Both the position numbers and the translations under genes were made by a program. From contig NZ_JBPODR010000012.1 of NCBI RefSeq assembly GCF_051201035.1, positions 1 through 64,000 on the forward strand: a DNA stretch of 64,000 bases, written 5' to 3'. The DNA is from Thermoanaerobacterium thermosulfurigenes (lineage in GTDB: Bacteria > Bacillota > Thermoanaerobacteria > Thermoanaerobacterales > Thermoanaerobacteraceae). The stretch's first letter is position 1, and the number at the start of each line of letters is the position of its first letter. Shown in pieces: positions 8,417 to 17,528 of the stretch. Below the pieces are notes generated by a model. It had not been told where the DNA came from, ran no database searches, and was given only the letters and a program-made list of their open reading frames with translations.

Positions 8417-8433
8417 TGCAAAAGTTGTGCCAT
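8417..8433 (-). promoter_or_regulatory. Sigma-54 (-24/-12) promoter of PTS2 operon
   Basis: On the minus strand: ATGGCACAACTTTTGCA. TGGCAC and TTGCA match the consensus fully, with GG and GC 10 bases apart. It falls 13 bases beyond the stop codon of the LevR1 gene and about 35 bases before the EIIA2 start. This means PTS2 is transcribed separately from its activator. Confidence 0.88.
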
Positions 8434-8445
8434 ACCTTGTTATTT

Positions 8446-11199
8446 TTAAATAGCCAGATCATTAATCTTCTGATGTATTATATCATATATAAAACCTATT
8501 TCCGACGTTGGTATTTGAACTTTGTAGATATCTTTTATGACACTAAAGCTAGAATTAATCAAATCTATAAACTGTCTATGACACTTTTCAAACTCATTTA
8601 AATTACTGTAAGACATAATTGGATCTTTCATAATTAGCCTTTCAATAAGACAACTTATGTGTATATACAACCCTATCTTTAAATCATTTGAAAATTTAAA
8701 TCCCAAACTTAATTCCAAATCTGAAATAGCTTTTTCAACTTGATCAATTATTTTATCAGGATTTAATATAGTTAAATAATTCAATACATTTTGAAGTGAA
8801 AAAAGCTTAACTATAGCTTGATTAATCTGCTCTATAGTTCTATCATCAGTTAAATCTTTTAATACTTTATTAAGTATAAAATCTCCGCGCCCTGCAATCA
8901 AATCCTCCAAAGACAGATATGGAACCTCTTTTATTCCAGGATCAGCCGTCCCTATTATAAGCTTTACATTGTAATTTTTGAATATCTCATCTTTAAATCC
9001 ATTGCCTTTAAGCCTATCATAATCATATGCAATTATTTCAATGCCATCATTTGCTAAGCATTCATACAAAAGATCTTTTATCTTTACAGCCGTTCCTATT
9101 CCAGTCATACATGTTGTTATAATACCGGTCTTTTTGTTTTTATTTGATTTTATATATTTGTAACTGCTATTATTTTTCTTAACAGACTCTACAACAATTT
9201 GTTCTAAAGATTGTCCCTGTATAATTCTGTTACCTACATCCAGCGCCAGTTGAGTTGTAATGTTGTTTATAATACCTATATCTCCATCTACTACATTAAT
9301 CAAAGACTTGTATATATCTTCTAGCGAGCCCATATCAACTAATATAATAATACCTTTTGAAGTATCGATATTTTTTAAATAACTTTCCACCTTTAACATA
9401 ATATCTTGTGTTGACATATCTATTGGCATATCAAAGGCTTCAAAGATAAAATGTCCTAAAAGTCTATTCGCAACGCTTGCTATACTGCTTGCAGTTGAAT
9501 AACCATGTGCAATTATTATCGAATTTATCACGTTTATATTATCATTTTTATTTATACTTTTTATATAAAGTGTAAAATAAATAATAGCTATTTTCTCGAG
9601 TTTAGCATCCAGATTAACTTCGATAAGTTCAATCATCTTATTAGCAATTATAAATTCTTTAGGGAAAACATTCTTTAGAATATTTACTACAATTTCAACT
9701 TTAGAAGCATATTTTATAGATACATTCTCTAATAATTTATTGGTAAAATGCGCTAATACAATACTAGTATTACCGTAATATTTTATTCCATAATTATTTT
9801 CAATAACATTTAAAACATTGTCTATTACACTTTTTATAGTATTAAACAACAATGAGTCTGCAAAATTTTGATTCTCACTATTACCAAAAACAACAATGTC
9901 AGAAAGTTGATTCAAATACATCAAGGATTCATTTTTTACCTTATCTATATTTAAATTTTCGTTTTTAAATTTAGCAAACAAATCTAATATCTTTTCTGTT
10001 ATTTCATTTATATTCTTATCATTTTCCACATCATCAACAAAATATTTATCTATTTTATTATGAGATATAAACATACCGTTAAATTGTAAACTGTCTTTTA
10101 GAAAGTCCTCAGCATTATACTGTAGATCTCTTGGCAAATCATATAAATGAATTCGTAATATACTAATTTTATTCCTCGATATTTGACTATATGCCTGAGC
10201 ACAGCTATATTTTATGACATTTATCATTTTGCCTATATTGCCTGAAATATTTGTCTTAACTAATGCGTTTAAAACTTGTTTACTTATTAATATATCCATT
10301 TCAAGGTTTTTTGCTTCATTTTTGTAAAAATTATATATTAATTGTAATCTCTCATGTAAAGGTCTATCACTAAGTGATGGAATATTAACAACAAGGGGTA
10401 TCCTTCTTAGGAAAGTTTTTATTAAAGTTTGTTCAGGATCTTCAGTTGTCGCAAATATAAATCTGACTTTTGACGTCCTCCAATTACCTGTCTCACCTAA
10501 CCTCCTAAATAAACCTTTATCCAAAAACAAAAATAATTTTTCTTGACCTTCCGGCGGTAATCTATGAACTTCATCCAAAAAGAGATATCCACCATTAGCT
10601 TCTTCTAAAAGTCCACTTTTATCTTTGTCGGCTCCAGTAAAAGCACCTTTTACATAACCAAATAAATTAGCCGATAATAATTCCGGATTGTTGGCATATT
10701 CTGCGCAATTAAATATAATATAAGGCGCATTTTTTTCCACAGCATTTATTGATTTTGCATATTCATATATAAGCTGCGCAATAAAACTTTTCCCAACACC
10801 TGTATGACCAATCAGTAAAATAGGTAAACCATTTGGCGGATAAGATGCTGCAGATTTACAGAGTTTAATCTGTTCCTTAAGGCTTCCATTATATCCAATT
10901 AATTTCATAAAAGGATCATCACTTTTTATCTTTATAGGTGATTCAGAATCAGAAATTTTATTTCTAAACAAATTCGACTGTTTCTCATAAAACTCTTTAT
11001 CTATAAAATAAACTGGCCTCGTATTTATCTTAACAACTTTACCTTCTTTATGCAATTCATTTAAAAAATGGCTGACAACATTCCTTTTGATATTTAACTT
11101 ATCAGCAATCTCTTCTGCAGTCAAACCTCTTTTTTTTGTTATATCAAGGTCATTTGACAGGTTTTTCAACTCAATAAAAATTTTTTCTTTATTTTTCAT
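8446..11199 (-). CDS. levR: LevR-type sigma-54 enhancer-binding activator with PTS regulation domains (LevR1)
   Basis: A 917-residue activator. An N-terminal winged-helix region (about 1-75) precedes a AAA+ domain with Walker A GHTGVGKS (about 131-138), the sigma-54 contact loop GAFTGA (185-190) and Walker B YLFLDE. Then come a PRD-like region (about 400-550), an EIIA-Man-like domain with His565 in IIAHGYSTASS, an EIIB-like segment with Cys697 in TTCMTGIGTA, and a C-terminal PRD2 with His847 in YIHISCLIERL. It is expected to activate PTS2, and possibly PTS1, depending on phosphorylation by HPr and EIIB. Start chosen at ATG 11199 behind GGTTGAGGT. Confidence 0.9.
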   Translation of the reverse strand: MKNKEKIFIELKNLSNDLDITKKRGLTAEEIADKLNIKRNVVSHFLNELHKEGKVVKINTRPVYFIDKEFYEKQSNLFRNKISDSESPIKIKSDDPFMKLIGYNGSLKEQIKLCKSAASYPPNGLPILLIGHTGVGKSFIAQLIYEYAKSINAVEKNAPYIIFNCAEYANNPELLSANLFGYVKGAFTGADKDKSGLLEEANGGYLFLDEVHRLPPEGQEKLFLFLDKGLFRRLGETGNWRTSKVRFIFATTEDPEQTLIKTFLRRIPLVVNIPSLSDRPLHERLQLIYNFYKNEAKNLEMDILISKQVLNALVKTNISGNIGKMINVIKYSCAQAYSQISRNKISILRIHLYDLPRDLQYNAEDFLKDSLQFNGMFISHNKIDKYFVDDVENDKNINEITEKILDLFAKFKNENLNIDKVKNESLMYLNQLSDIVVFGNSENQNFADSLLFNTIKSVIDNVLNVIENNYGIKYYGNTSIVLAHFTNKLLENVSIKYASKVEIVVNILKNVFPKEFIIANKMIELIEVNLDAKLEKIAIIYFTLYIKSINKNDNINVINSIIIAHGYSTASSIASVANRLLGHFIFEAFDMPIDMSTQDIMLKVESYLKNIDTSKGIIILVDMGSLEDIYKSLINVVDGDIGIINNITTQLALDVGNRIIQGQSLEQIVVESVKKNNSSYKYIKSNKNKKTGIITTCMTGIGTAVKIKDLLYECLANDGIEIIAYDYDRLKGNGFKDEIFKNYNVKLIIGTADPGIKEVPYLSLEDLIAGRGDFILNKVLKDLTDDRTIEQINQAIVKLFSLQNVLNYLTILNPDKIIDQVEKAISDLELSLGFKFSNDLKIGLYIHISCLIERLIMKDPIMSYSNLNEFEKCHRQFIDLINSSFSVIKDIYKVQIPTSEIGFIYDIIHQKINDLAI

Positions 11200-11285
11200 T
11201 AACCTCAACCACCCTTAAATTGCAATAAAACGTTTTTATAATCAATACTAATATTTCTTAAATTAACCATATATTCTCATCTATA

Positions 11286-11318
11286 TTTCAAAACCCTAAC
11301 ATTGCTGTTAGGGTTGAT
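11286..11318 (-). terminator. Rho-independent terminator of cold-shock gene
   Basis: AACCCTAACA and TGTTAGGGTT form a perfect 10-bp stem with a 4-base loop, followed on the minus strand by TTTTGAAAT. It begins about 10 bases after the cold-shock stop codon. Confidence 0.8.
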
Positions 11319-11326
11319 TTTATCCA

Positions 11327-11530
11327 TTAGGAAACTTTTTTAACGTTAGCGGCTTGTGGCCCTTTTTCAGCCTCCACTATATCAAACTCAACTTCCTGAC
11401 CTTCTTCTAATGTCTTAAAACCATCCTGTTCAATTGCTGAGTAATGAACGAATACGTCTGAGCCTCCTTCTCTCTCTATGAAGCCATAACCTTTCTCAGC
11501 ATTGAACCATTTTACTTTACCTCTTACCAT
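11327..11530 (-). CDS. cspA: Cold-shock protein (CspA family)
   Basis: A 67-residue OB-fold nucleic-acid-binding protein with RNP1 KGYGFIE and RNP2 VFVHYSAI. The ATG at 11530 has TGGAGGAAG upstream; the longer in-frame extension lacks a ribosome-binding site. It acts as an RNA chaperone or antiterminator in this family. Monocistronic, with its own terminator. Confidence 0.95.
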   Translation of the reverse strand: MVRGKVKWFNAEKGYGFIEREGGSDVFVHYSAIEQDGFKTLEEGQEVEFDIVEAEKGPQAANVKKVS

Positions 11531-11606
11531 TATATCTTCCTCCAAACGTGATAAATAATTTACTTCTTTATAATAGCACTGAAACATATACATTGTCAAA
11601 TGAATT

Positions 11607-12362
11607 TTAGCCTTGTTGTGCCGCCTTTAAATATCTTACGATTTTGCTTAAAGCTTCGCCTGCCGATTCTCTTATAATTGCATCTGCCCTTCTATCTTCA
11701 GGTGTCTCTGACTTATTTATTATAACGAGATGCTTTGATAGTCCGGGAAGAAAGTTTACAGGTGATACAGTAAGCGATGAACCAATGACTATCATCAAAT
11801 CGCTGTTTTCAGCCTCATGCCATGCCTTTTCAAAATCTTCAGGCATCTGATCTCCAAACATTACAACATCTGGCCTTAAAATCCCATTGCATTTGTCGCA
11901 TTTAGGCGGGATTTCCCCATTAGACACTTTGACCTCCAGCAAATCAATTGGTACCACTGTACCACAATTTGTGCAACTTCCTGTCCTCGTCTGGCCGTGT
12001 ACTTCGTATACTTTCTTCGATCCTGCTTTTTGGTGCAAATTATCGATGTTTTGAGTAATTACACTGGATATAAACCCATCCTTCTCCAGTTGCGCCAATA
12101 TATAGTGTGCTTTGTTTGGCTTTGCATCTTTCATGGACAGCAAAATTTTAAAACCATTGTCGTAAAACTTTTTAGGGTCATTGTATAAAACTCTTGTTGA
12201 CAGTGCTTCCATAGGGTCCATCTTTTCCCAAAGTCCAGTTCCTGGACTTCTGAAATCAGGAATGCCGCTTTCTGTAGATATTCCAGCACCTGTCAGTACA
12301 ACAGTTTTTTTAGAATTCTCTATCAACCTTGCAACTTTTTCATATACATCCTCTTGACCCAT
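11607..12362 (-). CDS. cobB: NAD-dependent protein deacylase, sirtuin family
   Basis: About 251 residues. NAD-binding GAGISTESGIPDFRS, TQNIDNLH and the catalytic His in EVHGQ are present, together with a four-cysteine zinc site (CTNC and CDKC). It removes acyl groups from lysines using NAD+. The ATG at 12362 follows GAGGTGAG; a GTG three codons upstream is an alternative. It lies 42 bases downstream of a small spore-protein gene on the same strand. Confidence 0.93.
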   Translation of the reverse strand: MGQEDVYEKVARLIENSKKTVVLTGAGISTESGIPDFRSPGTGLWEKMDPMEALSTRVLYNDPKKFYDNGFKILLSMKDAKPNKAHYILAQLEKDGFISSVITQNIDNLHQKAGSKKVYEVHGQTRTGSCTNCGTVVPIDLLEVKVSNGEIPPKCDKCNGILRPDVVMFGDQMPEDFEKAWHEAENSDLMIVIGSSLTVSPVNFLPGLSKHLVIINKSETPEDRRADAIIRESAGEALSKIVRYLKAAQQG

Positions 12363-12404
12363 TTGTCTCACCTCAAATACAAGTATACCACCACAACAAA
12401 AATT

Positions 12405-12551
12405 TTACATGGCCGATTTATATTTTTTCTTTTTCACAATGGCTCCAATCTTCCCTGTTTCTTGTGCTGTCAAATTCGACCATCCTACCTTATGTACCTT
12501 ATCTAATAGCCCCAACTCTTTAGCCGCCTCTATCTTTAATTTTTCATCCAT
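12405..12551 (-). CDS. Small acid-soluble spore protein, alpha/beta-related (48 residues)
   Basis: A short gene encoding 48 residues. The N-terminal half has LKIEAAKELGLLDKV and the C-terminal half has GWSNLTAQETGKIGAIV, matching the two conserved blocks of clostridial minor alpha/beta-type SASPs (LK-EIAKELG and GWG-LTA-E-GRIGG). TAGGAGATG precedes the ATG, which is 11 bases after the stop of the YcdB-like gene, so the two are probably cotranscribed. These proteins coat spore DNA. Confidence 0.8.
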   Translation of the reverse strand: MDEKLKIEAAKELGLLDKVHKVGWSNLTAQETGKIGAIVKKKKYKSAM

Positions 12552-12562
12552 CGTATCATCTC

Positions 12563-14065
12563 CTAATATCCTTTTTCGAATTCATTTATGGATATTTTTT
12601 GTTTAGTCAACGCATCCACTATTAAATCCATCGTAGGCAAACGGTATATTGGCATAAGTCCATATTTGCTTGTATACAAATAATAAAGAGATGGTTTCTC
12701 ATCTATTAATATGTTTCTTGCAATACTTTCATTCAAAATGTCTGCTTTTGATGGTTTATCGGCCTCATCCCAATTTAATGAGACATTTATTATTTTGCCG
12801 TTTTTATCTGTTTTAATTCTCACATAATTATCCAAAACTATTGCACCATTGTAAACTCGATAAAATACGTATGTATAATCATCATCTTCTATGGCAGGTT
12901 TCTTTAGAAGATCCAAATTACAATCTTTTTCTCTTAAAATTTCCTTTGTAAAACCGATTATTCTGTCCAAATTGCCATACGTATCAAATAACCCATCATC
13001 ATCAGAAATATCTACGTTCTCGCTTATTATATTTCCTGTCTCTTTGTCGACTGCTATATTTGCATTGGCTATTAGGCTTTTATCAGTATGATTCATATTA
13101 AATGTATATGTTTCTCTTTTAGTAAGAAAATACCTTTCAATTGTCTTGCTGTCTAATACTTTAATATCTTTTATGTGAAAGTTATTCAATTCATTCATTG
13201 CTATTTTCAATGCCTCATCGTTAGCTACTATGCTATACGATTTTTTAAAATCATTGGCATCACATTTAATCTTTAAAACATCATCATATAGCATATTACC
13301 ATTAAAATCTGCCAAATCACCATTTACTGCGTCTATACCAACGAGATTATAATCGATGCTTAAAGCATAGTACAGCCGATATTTAGGAAAATTATCGTTG
13401 TTGTTTTTCAAATACACAAGAATGGGATTAAACTTGCTGTTAAACACATTTAACGCGCCAACATTGTCAATCATCTTTATATTTTTATCAAAAGATAGTT
13501 CATCTACGCGCTGCCCCTTTAATTTCAATATATCGCCACTTTCAGAGTCAATGTAAACATAAGCATCTATATTGTAAACCGGTATATCATCAACTAAATT
13601 CTTGTAACGAAATTTATAAATTATTGGTCTTTCCAAAACATCATCAATATACATTGAATCATTGATCTCAGATACATAATCAAATTTTTCTCCAAAAACA
13701 TTTTCCAAAAGTTTTTTGCCTATGATTATAGCCTCATCTCTGCTTATTTTCGATTCACTACTTTTGCCAAATAAATATTTCATTTGATCAACGTAATAAT
13801 CTACGCTTTTGATGTTTCCATTATTGTCTAATACAGCATCAAGGGTTTTGTAGGTATCGCCTTCGCTTTTCATGTTTATTTGGATAGATCCATCGCTATT
13901 TTTTCTGATTTGATCTACCGACATATCACTTATAAATGGCATCTTATCTTTTAACAATTTTAAGTAATCTTGATTTTGAGTATCGCCGGGAAAACCAAAT
14001 GAAAAAGCATTTAAGCTAAATGCAATTAGCAACGTCAAAGTTAAAAGAAAAATCCTTTTAATCAT
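12563..14065 (-). CDS. YcdB/YcdC-domain exported protein
   Basis: A 500-residue protein with an N-terminal hydrophobic signal segment (about 3-23). It carries repeated PepSY-like units, visible as recurring DEAIIIGKKLL / DEALKIAMNEL helices followed by strand-rich stretches with acidic turns. This architecture fits the YcdB/YcdC family of secreted Firmicute proteins of unknown function. A spore-protein gene follows 11 bases downstream, so a sporulation-associated role is possible, though inferred from position only. Confidence 0.65.
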   Translation of the reverse strand: MIKRIFLLTLTLLIAFSLNAFSFGFPGDTQNQDYLKLLKDKMPFISDMSVDQIRKNSDGSIQINMKSEGDTYKTLDAVLDNNGNIKSVDYYVDQMKYLFGKSSESKISRDEAIIIGKKLLENVFGEKFDYVSEINDSMYIDDVLERPIIYKFRYKNLVDDIPVYNIDAYVYIDSESGDILKLKGQRVDELSFDKNIKMIDNVGALNVFNSKFNPILVYLKNNNDNFPKYRLYYALSIDYNLVGIDAVNGDLADFNGNMLYDDVLKIKCDANDFKKSYSIVANDEALKIAMNELNNFHIKDIKVLDSKTIERYFLTKRETYTFNMNHTDKSLIANANIAVDKETGNIISENVDISDDDGLFDTYGNLDRIIGFTKEILREKDCNLDLLKKPAIEDDDYTYVFYRVYNGAIVLDNYVRIKTDKNGKIINVSLNWDEADKPSKADILNESIARNILIDEKPSLYYLYTSKYGLMPIYRLPTMDLIVDALTKQKISINEFEKGY

Positions 14066-14143
14066 ACATAGAATACCTCCATTAAGTAAAATATTACCAT
14101 ATATAGTATTCTATGTATTTTTAAAAAATCCTTTTTTTAACAC

Positions 14144-14173
14144 AAAAAAATCCGGTTAATTCCGGATTTTTTA
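14144..14173 (-). terminator. Terminator of nfuA-like gene
   Basis: AAAAAATCCGG and CCGGATTTTTT form an 11-bp stem with a 6-base loop immediately after the NfuA-like stop codon. Poly-A and poly-T flanks make it potentially bidirectional. Confidence 0.85.
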
Positions 14174-14175
14174 TC

Positions 14176-14397
14176 TTAAAGAGCAACAACTTCCTTTACT
14201 TCAGGTATTTCTTCTTTTATTGCTCTCTCTATTCCTTCTTTCAATGTCATTACTGCAAATGGACAGCCGCCGCAAGCACCTGTAAGCCTTACTTGAACTA
14301 CGCCATCGTCAGTAACGTCGACGAGTTCCACATCTCCGCCATCTGCTTGAAGAGAAGGTCTTAAAAGCTTTAAAACTTCTTCTACTCTTTCTCTCAC
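14176..14397 (-). CDS. NifU C-terminal domain Fe-S scaffold protein
   Basis: A 73-residue stand-alone NifU-C/NfuA-type domain with the cluster-binding CGGCP motif and the upstream LQADGGDVELVDV block. It binds and delivers [4Fe-4S] clusters. It is divergently oriented to namA, across a 170-base gap that must hold both promoters. Confidence 0.93.
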   Translation of the reverse strand: MRERVEEVLKLLRPSLQADGGDVELVDVTDDGVVQVRLTGACGGCPFAVMTLKEGIERAIKEEIPEVKEVVAL

Positions 14398-14567
14398 GTT
14401 ACGCCCTCCTTTTTAAAATCTACAACATATATTATAACACGAATTGCGGAAAATAGAAATAAAACAATCTTAATGAATACGTTTTTGCTTGTAAAATAAC
14501 TTTTTATTTGATAATTTTTATTTTTGCACCCTAAGTGGTAATATATATTTTGAAAGGAGATGTTTTT

Positions 14568-15590
14568 ATGTTATTTACACCTATAAAAATAAAAGACATT
14601 ACCATAAAAAACAGGATTATGATGTCTCCAATGTGTCAGTATTCCGCTGATAAAGATGGACTTGCAAACAGTTGGCACTTTGTTCACTACGTCAGCAGAG
14701 CCGTCGGCGGTGTAGGGTTAATAATGGTTGAAGCAACGGCAGTAGAAAGTCGAGGGCGAATAACTGATCGCGATCTTGGCATCTGGAACGACCAACAGGT
14801 AGAACCACTCAAAAGAATTGTTGATGAGTGCAAAAAACACGGTGTTACAATGGGAATACAATTAGCCCATGCTGGAAGAAAATCAGAAGTGGCAGATGAA
14901 ACGCCTGTTGCGCCTTCAGCAATAAACTGGAGCGATGATTATAAATTGCCACATGAACTCACAAAAGAAGAAATAAATGCTATCGTAGAAAAGTTTAAAG
15001 ATGCAACGGTAAGAGCCTTGAATGCTGGTTTTGATGCCATTGAAATACATGCGGCGCACGGTTATTTGCTACACGAATTTCTGTCGCCCCTGTCAAACAA
15101 GAGAAATGACGAATACGGCGGTGATATCAATAACAGAGTGAGAATGCTTAAAGAAGTCATAGAAGCTGTAAAAAAAGTATGGCCAGAAAATAAACCTTTA
15201 TTTGTAAGAGTTTCATCCGACGATTACATTGAAGGCGGCATCGACATTGACGAAATGATAAAAATTTTATCATACATAAAGCCTTTGGGCGTCGACGTGA
15301 TAGATGCAAGCAGCGGTGGACTTTTAAATGCGAAAATCGATCTTTATCCAGGCTATCAAGTCAAATACTCTGAAAAAATAAAAAATCAGCTTGGTTTTAA
15401 AACAGCAGCGGTAGGTCTAATAACAAAAGCTGAAATGGCTGAGCAAATCCTCAAAGACGGAAAAGCTGATTTAATAGCCTTAGGCCGTGAGCTTCTAAGA
15501 AATCCGTATTGGCCCCTGTATGCAGCCCACGACCTTAAAGAAGATGTAGAATGGCCAAAGCAATATGAAAGAGGAAAGTTTAGAGTTTAG
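14568..15590 (+). CDS. namA: NADPH dehydrogenase / old yellow enzyme (YqjM-type)
   Basis: A 340-residue FMN-dependent TIM-barrel oxidoreductase. It has the N-terminal LFTPIKIKDITIKNR and SPMCQYSA motifs, the substrate-binding HAGRKSE segment, and HAAHGYLLHEFLSPLSNKR. It reduces activated alkenes and quinones with NADPH. The ATG at 14568 has AAAGGAG at 8 bases; an upstream in-frame GTG lacks a site. It is one of few plus-strand genes, and its stop overlaps the convergent TPM gene by 4 bases. Confidence 0.93.
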   Translation: MLFTPIKIKDITIKNRIMMSPMCQYSADKDGLANSWHFVHYVSRAVGGVGLIMVEATAVESRGRITDRDLGIWNDQQVEPLKRIVDECKKHGVTMGIQLAHAGRKSEVADETPVAPSAINWSDDYKLPHELTKEEINAIVEKFKDATVRALNAGFDAIEIHAAHGYLLHEFLSPLSNKRNDEYGGDINNRVRMLKEVIEAVKKVWPENKPLFVRVSSDDYIEGGIDIDEMIKILSYIKPLGVDVIDASSGGLLNAKIDLYPGYQVKYSEKIKNQLGFKTAAVGLITKAEMAEQILKDGKADLIALGRELLRNPYWPLYAAHDLKEDVEWPKQYERGKFRV

Positions 15591-16393
15591 CGGCCAGCTC
15601 CACCTCCACCGGTGGAACCACCGCCAAAACTTCCACCTCCTCCGCTGCCAAAGCCTCCTCCGAAGCCACCGCCGCCAGTTCCAAATCCGCCAAAGCCACC
15701 AAATCCTCCAGGGCCAAACCCGCCAGGACCGCGCCACCACCATCCGCGTATATTAGAAAAAATAATAAGCAATATTATCATAGCGATTATAGAAATTATT
15801 CCTTCTGCTTTGTTACTGCCACTATCATTTTGCTGAGCATACTGGCTTTGGTCAACATTTTTTAAATCCACATTGTATTCTTTGGCAACCAATGTGGCTA
15901 TTGCCTTATATCCTTCTACAATGCCCCCAGAATAATCTTTATCATTCCATTTAGGCAGTACGTAATCGTCCAAAATCCTTCCTGCTACAGAATCTGGTAT
16001 AGCACCTTCCAACCCGTATCCGACAGATATAAATACTTTGCCGCTTAATCCTTCCAATAGCCTTTTTTTATCTACTAAAAGAAGTACGCCATTATTTTTG
16101 TCTTTCTGTCCAATTCCCCAGTTTCTAAATAAGCTTAATGCGTAATCTGATATTTGATAGTCTCCTATATCGTCAACCGTCACTACGATGATTTGAGCAC
16201 CAGTTAAGTTTTCTATCTCTTTCCCTATGTTTCTTATTGTATCAATATCGCTTTGGCTCATAAGTTTTGCGTAGTCGTACACATAATCGTACTGGGAAGG
16301 CTTAGGAGGAATTGTAGCAGCAAATATTTGGCCAAAAATTAGTATAGGAAAAAATATCAGCAAAAATAATGTTTTGGCATATTTTAACACCAC
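15587..16393 (-). CDS. TPM-domain membrane protein with glycine-rich tail
   Basis: A 268-residue exported protein. A signal peptide (about 1-25) is followed by a TPM (YgcG) domain with YVYDYAKLMS and VGYGLEGAIPD, then a membrane segment (about 200-215) and a tail of Gly-Gly-Phe/Gly-Gly-Gly repeats ending in GAGR. The start is a GTG behind GGAGGTTAT. It follows lemA by 9 bases, a common pairing. The tail is coded by a GC-rich stretch (15590-15750) that stands out from the AT-rich surroundings. Function in the family is unsettled. Confidence 0.85.
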   Translation of the reverse strand: MVLKYAKTLFLLIFFPILIFGQIFAATIPPKPSQYDYVYDYAKLMSQSDIDTIRNIGKEIENLTGAQIIVVTVDDIGDYQISDYALSLFRNWGIGQKDKNNGVLLLVDKKRLLEGLSGKVFISVGYGLEGAIPDSVAGRILDDYVLPKWNDKDYSGGIVEGYKAIATLVAKEYNVDLKNVDQSQYAQQNDSGSNKAEGIISIIAMIILLIIFSNIRGWWWRGPGGFGPGGFGGFGGFGTGGGGFGGGFGSGGGGSFGGGSTGGGGAGR

Positions 16394-16402
16394 ATAACCT
16401 CC

Positions 16403-16972
16403 CTATTTCGAAAAATCGACTTTTGGAACTTCTGATGCTGATGCTTGTGCTTTAAAATACTGTTTCTCCGTAAATCCAAACATTCTTGCTATGATGACGT
16501 TAGGAAACTGCCTTATGCTGGTGTTATACTGCTGAACAGCATTGTTGTAATCCATTCTGGCAACGGCGATCCTATTTTCTGTGCCTGCCAATTCATCGCT
16601 TAACTGCCTGAAATTTTGATCGGCTTTTAAGTTAGGATAGTTTTCTGATATGGCCAGAAGCCTTCCTAAAGCTGTTCCAAGCTCATCATTGGCGTTGGCT
16701 TTTTCTTGTACAGTATTTGCCGCAAGAAGCTTCTCTCTGGCTTTATTTACGCTATCAAACACAGACTGTTCATGTGCAGCATAACCTTTTACAGTCTCAA
16801 CGAGATTAGGAATCAAATCAGCCCTCCTTTGTAGCTGATTTTCTATTTGGCTCCACTTGCTATTTACATTTTCCTGCTGACTTACAAGCCCGTTATAACT
16901 TGAAAAAAAGTAAACAACTATTAATAGCACGACTGCTGCTACTGAAATCAACACAACAGAAGATCTTTTCAT
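16403..16972 (-). CDS. lemA: LemA family membrane protein
   Basis: 189 residues with one N-terminal membrane helix (about 5-24), then the helical LemA domain with LVSQQENVNSKWSQIENQLQRR and ADLIPNLVETVKGYA. The start overlaps the GAF-protein stop by 4 bases, and the TPM gene follows, so these form one operon. The function of LemA proteins is unknown; the TPM partner is typical. Confidence 0.93.
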   Translation of the reverse strand: MKRSSVVLISVAAVVLLIVVYFFSSYNGLVSQQENVNSKWSQIENQLQRRADLIPNLVETVKGYAAHEQSVFDSVNKAREKLLAANTVQEKANANDELGTALGRLLAISENYPNLKADQNFRQLSDELAGTENRIAVARMDYNNAVQQYNTSIRQFPNVIIARMFGFTEKQYFKAQASASEVPKVDFSK

Positions 16973-17475
16973 GTTGTCTCTCCTTTCTCAGTTTTCTTTG
17001 ATATTATATGATCATTTTTTATTTTTTTGCTGACTATTTCTGCCACAGCTTCTAAAAATGCTCTATCATCATCGTCAAAAGCCGCTTTTTCATCGCTGTC
17101 TATGTCAATTTCGCCGATTATTTCATCGCCAATTCTTATAGGCACTACTATCTCAGACTTTGTCTCGATGCTACAAGCCAAGTAATTGTCCTCTTTTGTC
17201 ACATCATCTACGACAATTGTGGCATTTTCAGTCACGGCTCTGCCGCATATACCTTGACCAACGTTTATCTTCACATGTTCTGTGGGCCTTCCTATGTATG
17301 GGCCAAGTTTCAACATCCCATCTTCCATGAAATAAAAACCTGTCCAATTGTAGTAAGGTAAATTGCTGTCCAATATTTTCACAACCTCATGGTAAAAATA
17401 GTTTAAATCATCTATCTCACTTGATGATTTCTCTATCATCGAAAGCAATCTTTTAAATAATTCTTTTTTCTCCAT
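16969..17475 (-). CDS. GAF-domain protein, free methionine-(R)-sulfoxide reductase type
   Basis: About 168 residues, a single GAF domain. The YYNWTGFYF segment and GQGICGRA and LACS cysteines (about Cys77 and Cys101) match fRMsr/YebR/YtsP proteins, which reduce free Met-R-sulfoxide. The SEIVVPI and GEIDIDSD motifs are also conserved. I preferred the ATG at 17475 over the GTG one codon upstream because of GGGAG spacing. Confidence 0.85.
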   Translation of the reverse strand: MEKKELFKRLLSMIEKSSSEIDDLNYFYHEVVKILDSNLPYYNWTGFYFMEDGMLKLGPYIGRPTEHVKINVGQGICGRAVTENATIVVDDVTKEDNYLACSIETKSEIVVPIRIGDEIIGEIDIDSDEKAAFDDDDRAFLEAVAEIVSKKIKNDHIISKKTEKGETT

Positions 17476-17504
17476 CACAATCTCCCTCTCTCATTTTTCA
17501 TTAT

Positions 17505-17528
17505 ATAAAAAACCCGCGTAAAGCAGGT
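17505..17528 (-). terminator. Terminator of lgt
   Basis: On the minus strand ACCTGC pairs with GCGGGT around a 5-base loop, followed by six T. It lies directly after the lgt stop codon. Confidence 0.65.

Noticed and set aside
15495..15836. Long frames rich in Trp/Arg or Pro opposite and beside the TPM tail
   Set aside because: They are shadows of the glycine-repeat coding sequence and have no ribosome-binding sites or family features.
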